Shown in pieces: positions 30,940 to 39,451 of a DNA stretch of 64,000 bases. Location of the stretch: contig NZ_LAVA02000030.1 in the NCBI RefSeq assembly GCF_000974985.2, positions 1 to 64,000 on the forward strand. Reading direction: 5' to 3'. The stretch comes from Streptomyces mangrovisoli (GTDB taxonomy: Bacteria; Actinomycetota; Actinomycetes; Streptomycetales; Streptomycetaceae). Each line of letters opens with the position of its first letter. Position 1 is the stretch's first letter. The notes under the pieces are model-generated. The model made no database searches and was not told the DNA's origin. It saw nothing but the letters and a program-made list of their open reading frames with translations. The position numbers were made by a program, and so were the translations under genes.

Positions 30940-32214
30940 TTACTTGCTGAAGTCCGGAACCAGCTTCTGGATCGCGAGCTCAGCGTTGCTCAGGCCCTTG
31001 TCCAGGGACTCCTTGCCACCGGCGATCTTGGGCAGCTCGGTGTCCAGCGGACCCCACAGGGAGCTGTACTCGGCCAGCTCCGGGCGCGGCTGGGCGGCGG
31101 ACAGGACGCTCTGGAAGCCGGCGATGCCCGGGTCGGCCTTGACCTGGTCGGTGTAGGCGTCGGAGCGGGTGGGCAGCGTGGAGTTCTTGAGCGCGATCTC
31201 CGTCTGCGACTTGGCGGAGGTCATGAACTGCACGAACTTCAGCGACGCGGCCTGGTGGGCCTTGTCCGAGCCGGCGTAGACCGAGAGGTTGTGACCGCCG
31301 GTCGGGGCGCCCGCCTTGCCGGTGGAGCCGGCCGGGACGGTGGCGATGCCGAGGTTGGACTTGTCGCCGAACGCGGAGCCCTTGTAGAAGTTGGTGATCT
31401 CCCACGGGCCCTGGATGATCGCGGCGACCTTGCCGTTGACGAACGCGTCCTGGATGTGGGCGTACGCGTCGGCGGTCGTGTCGGCCTTGTGCAGGCCCTT
31501 GCCGGAGAACATGCCCAGCCACTCGCCGTACGCCTTCTTGGCGGCGTCGGAGTTGACCGTGATCTTCTTGGCGGAGGCGTCGACCGTGTCGGTGCCCTCG
31601 CCGTAGAGGTAGGTCTGGGCGTAGTAGGCCTGGGTGGAGCCCCAGTAGCCGTCGACACCCGTCTTGGCCTTGACCTTGGCGGCGTCGCTCTTCAGCTCGT
31701 CCCAGGTGGTCGGCGCGGCGGTGATGCCGGCCTTCTTGAACAGGGCCTTGTTGTAGACCAGCGCGAGGGTGTCGGTGACCAGCGGCACGCCGTAGGTCTT
31801 GCCCTCGTACTGGGCCTGGGTGATCAGGCTCGACTGGAACTTCGACTTGTCCTTGAGCGCCTCGGTGCCGTCGAGGGGCAGGAAGTAGCCCTTCTTGGCG
31901 AAGGCGGGGGTCCAGCCGACCTCCGAGCGCAGCACGTCCGGGGCACCGGTGGCGCCGGCGGCAGTGTCGAACTTGTTCTGCGCCTGGTCGAAGGGGACGT
32001 TGACGTACTTGACCGTGATGTTCTTGTTGGCGGCCTCGAATTCCTTGATCAGGGCCTTGTACGTCGGTGCCTCGTTGGTGGCGTTCGAGGTGTCCCACCA
32101 GGTGATGGTGACCGGGCCGTCAGCCTTGCCGCTGTCCTTGTCACTACCGCCGCAGGCCGTCGCCGCGAGGGCGATGGACGCCACCAGCGCGGTGGCCGCT
32201 ATGCCACGCCGCAT
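30940..32214 (-). CDS. malE: Maltodextrin-binding lipoprotein
   Basis: 424 residues from the ATG at 32214 with AAGGAGA upstream. The lipoprotein signal ends ALAATAC with lipidated Cys21, so the solute-binding protein is tethered to the outer membrane face. The mature protein starts with VTITWWDTSNATNEAPTYK and has the SBP family 1 layout (VALVYNKALFKKAGI, GPWEITNF). First gene of the malEFG operon and divergent from malR. Upstream TTGC/GCAA repeats mark the probable MalR operators. Confidence 0.95.
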   Translation of the reverse strand: MRRGIAATALVASIALAATACGGSDKDSGKADGPVTITWWDTSNATNEAPTYKALIKEFEAANKNITVKYVNVPFDQAQNKFDTAAGATGAPDVLRSEVGWTPAFAKKGYFLPLDGTEALKDKSKFQSSLITQAQYEGKTYGVPLVTDTLALVYNKALFKKAGITAAPTTWDELKSDAAKVKAKTGVDGYWGSTQAYYAQTYLYGEGTDTVDASAKKITVNSDAAKKAYGEWLGMFSGKGLHKADTTADAYAHIQDAFVNGKVAAIIQGPWEITNFYKGSAFGDKSNLGIATVPAGSTGKAGAPTGGHNLSVYAGSDKAHQAASLKFVQFMTSAKSQTEIALKNSTLPTRSDAYTDQVKADPGIAGFQSVLSAAQPRPELAEYSSLWGPLDTELPKIAGGKESLDKGLSNAELAIQKLVPDFSK

Positions 32215-32669
32215 GAGTTCTCCTTGAGGGTGAAAGCCCGTGTAGCTACAGGAGGCGGTCCCGTCCGCCGCTCCTGCGAGACTTGCCGACTGCGCCTTTG
32301 CGGCCGCCGGGCGTCGAGAACGTAACAGCCATGTAAGCGACGCGAAAGACCTTGCAGCAAAAAAGTGCAAGACCTCACGAGAGTTACGTCGCCGTGACCT
32401 CCGCTCGACTCCCCCGCAACCCGTGTCCCCGGCCGATCAGCGGGCACCCGGACAGTTGTGCAAGACTCTGCAAGCTCTTGCTATTGCTTTCGCGCACGGG
32501 GATCATCCTCTTGCGGGGCCCACGCACCGCGCCGGTGCGGGCCGGACAAACCGAACCAGGAGGACGAGGGAGCGCGATGACGCAGCAACCCGCGACGGGC
32601 CGAGCCCTCGGCCGGCCCCGGCGTCCGGTCGGTGGGCAAGGCGGGATACGGCCGGTACAGTCCACCCCT
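32215..32669. promoter_or_regulatory. malE-malR divergent control region
   Basis: 455 bases with no protein gene besides possible upstream starts for malR. CTTGCA-n9-TGCAAG forms an inverted repeat at 32351-32371, probably the malE-side operator. TGCAAGACTC and TGCAAGCTCT are directly repeated at 32459 and 32469 and continue into CTTGC (32477-32481), forming GCAAG-CT-CTTGC. These match the TTGC/GCAA character of reported MalR (Reg1) sites. A TACAGT hexamer at 32655 lies 9 bases before the malR GTG, fitting a leaderless transcript. Confidence 0.65.
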
Positions 32670-33704
32670 GTGACCACACGGCTTGCCGACATCGCAGCGC
32701 AGGCGGGGGTGAGCGAAGCGACCGTCAGCCGGGTCCTCAACGGGAAGCCGGGCGTCGCCGCCACCACCCGCCAGTCCGTGCTCGCCGCCCTCGACGTCCT
32801 GGGCTACGAGCGCCCCGTGCGTTTGCGGCAGCGCAGCGAGGGCCTGGTGGGCCTGATCACCCCGGAGCTGGAGAACCCGATATTCCCCGCGCTCGCGCAG
32901 GTGATCGGTCAGGCGCTGACCCGGCAGGGATACACCCCGGTGCTCGCCACCCAGACCCCGGGCGGGTCGACCGAGGACGAGCTGACCGAGATGCTCGTGG
33001 ACCGCGGCGTCGCCGGCATCATCTACGTCTCCGGACTGCACGCGGACACCACCGCCGACATGCAGCGCTACGACCGGCTGCGCGCGCAGGGCGTGCCGTA
33101 CGTGCTGGTCGACGGCTTCTCCCCGAAGGTGCAGGCGCCCTTCATCTCCCCCGACGACCGCGCGGCGATGACGCTCGCGGTGACGCACCTGGTCTCCCTC
33201 GGGCACACCCGGATCGGCCTGGCGCTCGGCCCCAAGCGGTTCGTGCCGGTGCAGCGCAAGATCGAGGGCTTCGTGCGGACCGTGCAGGACCAGTTGGGCC
33301 TCGCCCCCGACGAGATCGAGTCGCAGCTCGTGCAGCACTCGCTGTACACCCTGGAGGGCGGTCAGGCGGCCGCCATGTCGCTGATGGACCGGGACTGCAC
33401 GGCGATCGTCTGCGCGAGCGACATGATGGCGCTGGGCGCGATACGCGCGGCCCGCCAGCGCGGCTTCGAGGTGCCGCGCGACATCTCGGTGGTCGGCTTC
33501 GACGACTCCCCGCTGATCGCCTTCACCGACCCGCCGCTGACCACCGTGCGCAAGCCGGTCCCCGCGATGGGCCAGGCCGCCGTGCGCACGCTGCTCGAGG
33601 AGATCGGCGGGACACCCGCGCCGCACAGCGAGTTCGTGTTCATGCCGGAGCTGGTGGTGCGCGGCTCGACGGCCTCGGCGCCGGGGGACCGTACGCGGTC
33701 CTGA
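32670..33704 (+). CDS. malR: LacI-family maltose regulon repressor
   Basis: 344 residues from the GTG at 32670, beginning VTTRLADIAAQAGVSEATVSRVLNG, a canonical LacI helix-turn-helix. The periplasmic-binding-like effector domain (about 60-335) includes GLVGLITPELENPIFPALA and VVGFDDSPLIAFTDPPLTTV. A longer form from the ATG at 32577, which has a GAGGGAG site, would add 31 Gly/Pro/Arg-rich residues; I prefer the shorter form because it starts at the conserved domain and has a TACAGT -10-like hexamer suited to leaderless expression. In Streptomyces this repressor (MalR/Reg1) controls malEFG and amylases and is relieved by maltose-type sugars. Confidence 0.93.
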   Translation: MTTRLADIAAQAGVSEATVSRVLNGKPGVAATTRQSVLAALDVLGYERPVRLRQRSEGLVGLITPELENPIFPALAQVIGQALTRQGYTPVLATQTPGGSTEDELTEMLVDRGVAGIIYVSGLHADTTADMQRYDRLRAQGVPYVLVDGFSPKVQAPFISPDDRAAMTLAVTHLVSLGHTRIGLALGPKRFVPVQRKIEGFVRTVQDQLGLAPDEIESQLVQHSLYTLEGGQAAAMSLMDRDCTAIVCASDMMALGAIRAARQRGFEVPRDISVVGFDDSPLIAFTDPPLTTVRKPVPAMGQAAVRTLLEEIGGTPAPHSEFVFMPELVVRGSTASAPGDRTRS

Positions 33705-33719
33705 CCACCCGCGGCGACC

Positions 33720-33817
33720 CCCGGGTCGCCTCTGTCCCGGGTGGCCTCTGTCCCGGGTCGCTTCTGCCCCCGGGTCGCGTCTGCCCCGGTTCGCCTCTGC
33801 TCCCGGCTCACCTCTGC
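33720..33817. repeat. 16-bp tandem repeat downstream of malR
   Basis: Six units at 33720, 33736, 33752, 33769, 33785 and 33802 with consensus CCCGGGTCGCCTCTGT/C; two single-base insertions shift the register. It begins 15 bases after the malR stop, inside the 358-base gap 33705-34062. The remainder of that gap shows GGTAGGA-type repeats (33897, 33965, 33992) but no gene. Confidence 0.8.
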
Positions 33818-34062
33818 CCCGGGGGCCCGATCCGCCCCGACCTGACCTGCCCTCGGCCCGCCGCCGGGGGCAGCAAGCGTTTTCGGAACCTCCCCGGGTA
33901 GGAGATACGCGTCCGCGCGCGCCCTGCGCCCGGAGGAGCGCGGAGTGCCGCGTGCCCTGCCCCGGTAGGAGACGACGCGGTCCGTCCGCGGTAGGACATG
34001 CGGGTGGTACCCCACCTTGGGATGATCGGGGCAAGAAGGCTTTTCTGGCAGACTTGGTGCCT

Positions 34063-34974
34063 ATGGGTGAAACGACCGTGACGCCGCAGGGTGGTCGTGA
34101 CGAGGCCGCTCCACAGCACCTCACGGCCGTCTCGGCGCCGCCCGCGCCGACCGCGTCACCGCACCGCCTGCTCGTCCGGCTGCGCACCCCGCGCCGGCCC
34201 CGGATCTGGTTCGAGGTCCTGCTGATCGGGGTGAGTTACTGGACGTACTCGCAGATCCGCAACGCGGTGCCCGAGCAGCGGGCCGCCGCGCTCACCAACG
34301 CCGCCTGGCTGTGGCGCCTCGAACAGCACCTCGGCATGGCCGCCGAAGAGTCCGTCAACCACGCCGTGAACTCGGTGTCCTGGCTGATCGTCGGCATGAA
34401 CTACTACTACGCGACCCTGCACTTCGTCGTCACGCTCGGCGTGCTGGTCTGGCTGTACCGCAGCCATCCCGGGCGCTACGCGGCGGCGCGCCTCGCCCTG
34501 TTCGCGACCACCGGTGTGGCCCTGGTCGGTTACTACCTGTGTCCGCTCGCGCCGCCCCGGTTGATGCGGCACACCCAGTTCATCGACACGGTCCTCGTGC
34601 ACCGCACCTGGGGGTCGATGGCCTCCGGCGACCTCAAACACGTCTCGAACCAGTACGCGGCGATGCCCTCGATGCACATCGGCTGGTCCCTGTGGTGCGG
34701 TCTGACCGTCTTCGCGCTGGCCCGGGTGCCGTGGGTGCGGGTCCTCGGCCTGCTGTACCCGGTGGCGACGCTGACCGTCATCGTGGCCACCGCCAACCAC
34801 TTCCTGCTGGACGCGGTGGGCGGCATCCTCTGCCTGGCCTTCGGCTTCGCGGTCACCCGCCTCTGGTACGGCGCCCTGCCGTACCACCTGCCCCGACTGC
34901 CGGAACAGGTGCGCGGGCCGTCCCGCCGGGTGGCCGGCTCACCGCCCCGGCCACCGAACCCTCAGGCGCCGTAG
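34063..34974 (+). CDS. PAP2-superfamily membrane phosphatase
   Basis: 303 residues from the ATG at 34063. About six membrane segments. The phosphatase motifs are MPSMHIGWSLW (the SxH signature) and ANHFLLDAVGG (the final His-x3-Asp), as in the PAP2_3 or inositolphosphotransferase-like group; CPLAPPRLM provides the upstream conserved region. It probably removes phosphate from a lipid phosphate or prenyl diphosphate at the membrane. The substrate is not identifiable from sequence. The last codons (PQAP and stop) lie in a repeat shared with the 3' end of the convergent glnE. Confidence 0.9.
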   Translation: MGETTVTPQGGRDEAAPQHLTAVSAPPAPTASPHRLLVRLRTPRRPRIWFEVLLIGVSYWTYSQIRNAVPEQRAAALTNAAWLWRLEQHLGMAAEESVNHAVNSVSWLIVGMNYYYATLHFVVTLGVLVWLYRSHPGRYAAARLALFATTGVALVGYYLCPLAPPRLMRHTQFIDTVLVHRTWGSMASGDLKHVSNQYAAMPSMHIGWSLWCGLTVFALARVPWVRVLGLLYPVATLTVIVATANHFLLDAVGGILCLAFGFAVTRLWYGALPYHLPRLPEQVRGPSRRVAGSPPRPPNPQAP

Positions 34975-35055
34975 AACAGCCGCGCCACCGCCCGCACGCT
35001 CAGGCGCCGTAGAACAACGCGCCGCCGCCCGCACGCTCAGGCGCCGTAGAACAGC
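34961..35055. repeat. Three tandem copies joining the PAP2 and glnE 3' ends
   Basis: CTCAGGCGCCGTAGAACA begins at 34961, 34999 and 35036, with intervening sequence also repeated (GCCACCGCCCGCACG versus GCCGCCGCCCGCACG), giving units of 37-38 bases. Copy 1 supplies the PAP2 stop codon (TAG) on the plus strand; copy 3 supplies the last residues and stop (TGA) of glnE on the minus strand. Confidence 0.9.
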
Positions 35056-38036
35056 TCCTCCACCACCGCGCGGGCCCGCCGGGTGGTGCGGCGGTAGTCG
35101 TCGAGCATGTCGCCGCCGTGTCCGCCGCCGTAGCCGAGATAGCGGCCCACGGCGGTGAGCTCGCGGCTGTCGGAGGGGAAGGTGTCGCCGGCGCGGCCGC
35201 GGACCAGCATCACGGCGTTGCGCACCCGGGTGGCGAGCACCCACGCCTCGTCCAGGATCGCCGCGTCCTCCCCCGAGATCAGCTCGGCGGCACGGGCGGC
35301 GGCGAGCGCCTCGCGGGTGCGGGTGGTGCGTAGGCCCGGCTCCACCCAGCCGTGCCGCATCTGGAACAGCTGCACGGTCCACTCGACGTCGGACAGCCCG
35401 CCGGGGCCCAGCTTGGTGTGCAGCTTCGGGTCGACACCGCGCGGCAGCCGCTCGGACTCCATCCGGGCCTTGAGCCGCCGGATCTCGCGGACCGCGTCCT
35501 CGCCGAGGCCCTCGGCCGGGTAGCGCAGCGGGTCGGCCAGTTCCATGAAGCGGGCGGCGAGGTCCTCGTCCCCGGCGACCGGCTCGGCCCGCAGCAGCGC
35601 CTGTGACTCCCACACCAGCGACCAGCGCCGATAGTAGGCCTCGTACGACTTCAGGGTCCGCACCAGCGGGCCGCTCTTGCCCTCGGGGCGCAGGTCGGCG
35701 TCGATGAGCAGCGGCGGGTCGGCGCTGGGCAGCTGGAGCAGGCGGCGCATCTCGGCGACGACCTTGTTGGCGGCGTCGGCGGCCTCGCGCTCGTCGACGC
35801 CGTCGCGCGGCTCGTGCACGAAGAGGACGTCGGCGTCGGAGCCGTAGCCCAGCTCGTGGCCGCCGAAGCGGCCCATGCCGATGACCGCGAACCGGGTCGG
35901 CAGGGTGTCGCCCCAGCCGGCCCGGACGACGGCGCGCAGGGTGCCGGCGAGGGTGGCCGCGGTCAGGTCCGAGACGGCGCCGCCGACCCGGTCGACGAGG
36001 GCGCCCTGGTCGGGCACGGCGGGGTTGGCCTCGGTCCCGTAGGAGTCGACGATGTCGGCCGCGGTGGTGCGGAACAGTTCGCGGCGGCGGACGCCCCGGG
36101 CCGCGGTGACGGCGTGCTCGGCGCTGCCCGCGCGCCCGACGGCGGCGAGTATCTCCTGCTCCAGGGGGGCGCGGCCGCGCGGTTCGAGGCCGCTGCCGCC
36201 GTCGCCGTCGCCGAGCAGGGCGACCGCCTCGGGCGCGCGCATCAGCAGGTCGGGGGCGAGCCGCCCGGCGGACAGCACCCGGGCGAGGTTCTCCGCGGCG
36301 GCGCCCTCGTCCCGCAGCAGCCTGAGGTACCAGGGGGTCTTGCCGAGCGCGTCGGAGACCTTGCGGAAGTTCAGCAGGCCCGCGTCGGGGTCGGCGGAGT
36401 CGGCGAACCAGCCCAGCAGGACGGGCAGCAGGGTGCGCTGGATGGCGGCCTTGCGGGAGACGCCGGAGGCGAGCGCCTCCAGGTGGCGCAGGGCGGCGGC
36501 CGGGTCCGCGTAGCCGAGGGCCACCAGCCGTTCACGGGCCGCCTCGGGGCTGAGCCGGGCCTCGCCGGGCGCGAGCTGGGCGACCGCGTCCAGCAGCGGC
36601 CGGTAGAACAGCTTCTCGTGCAGCCGCCGTACGACCCCGGTGTGCCGGCGCCACTCGCGGCGCAGCTCGGCGGCCGGGTCGGTGCGCAGGCCGAGGGAGC
36701 GGCCGAGCCGCCGCAGATCGGCCTCGTCCTCGGGGACGAGATGGGTGCGGCGCAGCCGGTAGAGCTGGATGCGGTGCTCCAGGGAGCGCAGGAAGCGGTA
36801 GGCGTCGTCGAGCTGTACGGCGTCGGCGCGGCCGATGTAGCCGCCCGCGGCGAGCGCCTGGAGGGCGTCGAGGGTGGTGCCGCTGCGCAGGGTGGCGTCG
36901 GCCCGGCCGTGCACGAGCTGGAGCAGCTGCACGGCGAACTCGACGTCCCGCAGGCCGCCGGGGCCGAGTTTCAGCTCGCGGTCGAGCTCGGCGGCGGGGA
37001 TGTTCTCCACCACGCGGCGGCGCATCTTCTGCACGTCGGGGACGAAGTTGTCGCGTTCGGCGGCGTGCCAGACCATGGGCTCGACGGCGGCGAGGTACTG
37101 CTCGCCCAGCTCCGGGTCGCCGGCCACCGGCTTGGCCTTGAGCAGCGCCTGGAACTCCCAGGTCTTGGCCCAGCGCTGGTAGTAGGCGACATGGCTGCTG
37201 AGGGTGCGCACCAGGGGGCCGTTGCGGCCCTCGGGACGCAGGTTGGCGTCGACGGCCCAGATGGAGCCCTCGACGGTGGTCTCGGAGCAGATCCGCATCA
37301 TGTGCGAGGCGAGCCGGGTGGCGGCGCGCAGCGCCTTGCCCTCGTCGGCCCCCTCGGTGGACTCGCCGACGAAGATGACGTCGACGTCGGAGACGTAGTT
37401 CAGCTCGTGGCCGCCGCACTTGCCCATGGCGATCACCGCGAGCCGGCAGAGCGCGGTGTCCTCGGGGGCGGCGGCGCCCGCGAGGGCGAGGGCGGCGCGC
37501 AGGGTCGCGGTGGCGAGGTCGGCGAGTTCGGCGGCGGTCTGGGCGACGTCGATGGTGCCGCACACGTCGCGGGCGGCGATGGAGAGCAGGCAGCGGCGGT
37601 AGGCGACGCGCAGGGAGACCGGGTCGTCCGCCTCGGCGAGGCCGCGTTCGAACTCCCGTACGCCGGGGTGCAGGTCTCTCGGCTCGTACTGGACCAGGGC
37701 CTGCCAGTCGCCGGAGTGCCGGGCGAGGTGGTCGGCGAGCGCGGCCGAGGCGCCGAGCACGCCGAGCAGCCGGTCGCGCAGCGGCTTGGCCGCTATCAGC
37801 GTGTCGAGCAGTTCGCGGCGGGCGGCCGGGGTGGGCTGCGCCTCCAGGAGCCGGACCAGGCCGTGCAGGGCGAGGTCGGGGTCGGCGGTGGCGCCGAGCG
37901 CCTCCAGGAGGACGGGGTCGTTGCGGACCGGGGCGAGTTCGGGACCGTCCAGCAGCCGCTCGGCGGCGGAGGGATCGGTGAAGCCGTGTCGCAGCAGCCG
38001 CGTGAAGGTACTGCTCCTGCGCCCCGGCGCCGTCAT
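35037..38036 (-). CDS. glnE: Bifunctional glutamine synthetase adenylyltransferase/deadenylyltransferase
   Basis: 999 residues from the ATG at 38036 (GGGAGG 6 bases upstream), standard size. Two nucleotidyltransferase modules are visible: the first around residues 200-260 with GKCGGHELNYVSDVDVIF (Asp218, Asp220), the second around 718-780 with GRFGGHELGYGSDADVLF (Asp734, Asp736). Each is followed by a helical GlnD/PII-uridylyltransferase-type domain. GlnE modifies the GSI tyrosine to tune activity to nitrogen supply. The GSI target (glnA) is not in this window; the GSI-like GlnA2 is encoded 5 kb away and is reported not to be a simple GlnE target in S. coelicolor. Convergent with the PAP2 gene. 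Confidence 0.96.
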   Translation of the reverse strand: MTAPGRRSSTFTRLLRHGFTDPSAAERLLDGPELAPVRNDPVLLEALGATADPDLALHGLVRLLEAQPTPAARRELLDTLIAAKPLRDRLLGVLGASAALADHLARHSGDWQALVQYEPRDLHPGVREFERGLAEADDPVSLRVAYRRCLLSIAARDVCGTIDVAQTAAELADLATATLRAALALAGAAAPEDTALCRLAVIAMGKCGGHELNYVSDVDVIFVGESTEGADEGKALRAATRLASHMMRICSETTVEGSIWAVDANLRPEGRNGPLVRTLSSHVAYYQRWAKTWEFQALLKAKPVAGDPELGEQYLAAVEPMVWHAAERDNFVPDVQKMRRRVVENIPAAELDRELKLGPGGLRDVEFAVQLLQLVHGRADATLRSGTTLDALQALAAGGYIGRADAVQLDDAYRFLRSLEHRIQLYRLRRTHLVPEDEADLRRLGRSLGLRTDPAAELRREWRRHTGVVRRLHEKLFYRPLLDAVAQLAPGEARLSPEAARERLVALGYADPAAALRHLEALASGVSRKAAIQRTLLPVLLGWFADSADPDAGLLNFRKVSDALGKTPWYLRLLRDEGAAAENLARVLSAGRLAPDLLMRAPEAVALLGDGDGGSGLEPRGRAPLEQEILAAVGRAGSAEHAVTAARGVRRRELFRTTAADIVDSYGTEANPAVPDQGALVDRVGGAVSDLTAATLAGTLRAVVRAGWGDTLPTRFAVIGMGRFGGHELGYGSDADVLFVHEPRDGVDEREAADAANKVVAEMRRLLQLPSADPPLLIDADLRPEGKSGPLVRTLKSYEAYYRRWSLVWESQALLRAEPVAGDEDLAARFMELADPLRYPAEGLGEDAVREIRRLKARMESERLPRGVDPKLHTKLGPGGLSDVEWTVQLFQMRHGWVEPGLRTTRTREALAAARAAELISGEDAAILDEAWVLATRVRNAVMLVRGRAGDTFPSDSRELTAVGRYLGYGGGHGGDMLDDYRRTTRRARAVVEELFYGA

Positions 38037-38238
38037 CCCGGCCTCCCGTCGGATCAAGGTCGTCCTGGGCCGAGCCTAACCGCAGACGCCTGCGGAAGCT
38101 CTGGCGCGGTCGGCGGGGAGTCAGGGATCCGGCCGATGAGTTCCGGTCGCGTCGGGAGTCGGTTCTGGTGGAAGGTTCGTACGGGACGCGGGAGGCGGCC
38201 CTCGCGGCGGTCGCACGGGACATGGGGGGTGGGCGCCG

Positions 38239-38760
38239 ATGCCGGAACCGGTACCGGAGACGAGGCTGGACGCGCGGTACAGCGACCCCGCGGCCGTCGC
38301 CGTCCCGTGGGCGAGGGCGCGGGAGCTGCTGGCGGCGGCCGAGCTGTTCTGGATCTCGACCGTACGGCCGGACGGGCGCCCCCATGTGACACCGCTGCCC
38401 GCGGTGTGGGCGGACGGGGCGCTGCACTTCTGCACGGGCGCCGAGGAGCGCAAGGCGCTCAACCTCGCGGCGAACCCGCGGGTGGTGCTGACCACCGGCC
38501 GCAACACCTGGGACGAGGGCTACGACGTCGTGGTGGAGGGCGAGGCGGCGCGGGTGACCGACGACGGCCGGCTGCGGGTGCTGGCGGCGGCCTGGGAGGA
38601 GAAGTACGGGCCGGCGTGGCGCTTCGACGTCGTGAACGGCGTGTTCCGGCATGGCGGCGGCGACGCCCTCGTGTTCTCGGTGGCGCCGCGGACCGTTTTC
38701 GGCTTCGGTAAGGGGGAGCCGTTCAGCCAGACGCGATGGCGGTTCGGCGAGGGGGCGTGA
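38239..38760 (+). CDS. Pyridoxamine 5'-phosphate oxidase-family protein
   Basis: 173 residues. The split-barrel flavin-binding fold is indicated by LFWISTVRPDGRPHVTPLPAVWADGALHF, then RKALNLAANPRVVLTTG and VVVEGEAARV. These FMN- or F420-binding proteins reduce or bind diverse substrates; which cofactor applies here is not clear. The ATG at 38239 gives the family length. It begins 202 bases after the divergent glnE start and is followed by the VOC gene on the same strand with a 75-base gap. Confidence 0.88.
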   Translation: MPEPVPETRLDARYSDPAAVAVPWARARELLAAAELFWISTVRPDGRPHVTPLPAVWADGALHFCTGAEERKALNLAANPRVVLTTGRNTWDEGYDVVVEGEAARVTDDGRLRVLAAAWEEKYGPAWRFDVVNGVFRHGGGDALVFSVAPRTVFGFGKGEPFSQTRWRFGEGA

Positions 38761-38835
38761 CGACCGCCGGTGCCGGAAGCCGGTGCCGGGGACCGCGCCC
38801 GGCGCATCTCTTCCCCGGGACGAAGGAGTTGCTCC

Positions 38836-39276
38836 ATGGACATGACCCTCGAAGTGATCCTGCTGCCGGTCACCGACGTGGACCGGGCCAAGGAGTTCTA
38901 CCGTGACAAGGTCGGCTTCCACGTCGACCTCGACGGCGAGGTGATGGAGGGCGTGCGGATCGTGCAGCTGACTCCGCCGGGGTCGGGCTGTTCCGTCGCC
39001 CTGGTGGACGGGTTGCAGGTGCCGACCGGGACCCCGCAGCCGGGGTCGTACCACGGGATGCAGCTGTGCGTGGCCGACGCGAAGCAGGCGTACGACGAAC
39101 TGACCGCGCGCGGCCTGGAGGTCAGCGAGCCGCGGCAGTTCGCGCCGCAGGACGGGGCGACGTTCATGTATTTCAAGGACCCCGACGGCAATGGCTGGGC
39201 GATCCAGGAGTACCGGCGCCGGGCCACCGAGCCGTTGCACCGGCTGCTCGGCCAACTGGCCGCCGCGAAGGAGTAG
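38836..39276 (+). CDS. VOC-family (glyoxalase/dioxygenase-like) protein
   Basis: 146 residues from the ATG at 38836 (AAGGAG 7 bases upstream). Two beta-alpha-beta-beta-beta units are visible: LLPVTDVDRAKEFYRDKVGF near the start and QLCVADAKQAYDELTARGLEV, ending TFMYFKDPDGNGWAIQEY. The terminal Glu in IQEY is a typical metal ligand, and His54-type ligands are less clear (YHGMQLCV supplies one). Function may be glyoxalase-like detoxification or resistance; unassigned. Confidence 0.9.
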   Translation: MDMTLEVILLPVTDVDRAKEFYRDKVGFHVDLDGEVMEGVRIVQLTPPGSGCSVALVDGLQVPTGTPQPGSYHGMQLCVADAKQAYDELTARGLEVSEPRQFAPQDGATFMYFKDPDGNGWAIQEYRRRATEPLHRLLGQLAAAKE

Positions 39277-39451
39277 GTGCGAGGCGAAGTCGAGGCTTCG
39301 GGACTCCGAGGCTTCGGGACTCCGCGCCCGCGAACGGGGAGTAGTTCACCGGCTCTTCATCCGCCGGGCCGGGGAACGTGGAACGGCACACTCTTGGCGC
39401 GTACATGCTCTTGTCGCACCGCCGCCCCCGTCCTTCCCCCCGGAGGTTGAT

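Noticed and set aside
32577..32669. 31-codon N-terminal extension of malR
   Set aside because: Has a usable ribosome binding site, so it is kept as an alternative, but it is low complexity and precedes the conserved LacI start; not chosen.
38054..38392. 112-codon minus-strand frame upstream of glnE
   Set aside because: Lies antisense to the PPOX gene and its leader; composition is Pro/Arg/Thr-rich with no motif.
35814..38711. 965-codon plus-strand frame opposite glnE
   Set aside because: Shadow of glnE; the minus strand has both nucleotidyltransferase domains. Similar shadows lie opposite glnA2 (42934-44421), nadE (49890-52139) and the PP2C gene (15995-17548).
36532..39255. 907-codon minus-strand frame joining glnE shadow to the VOC gene region
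   Set aside because: Crosses three real genes in the wrong frame and has no family motif.
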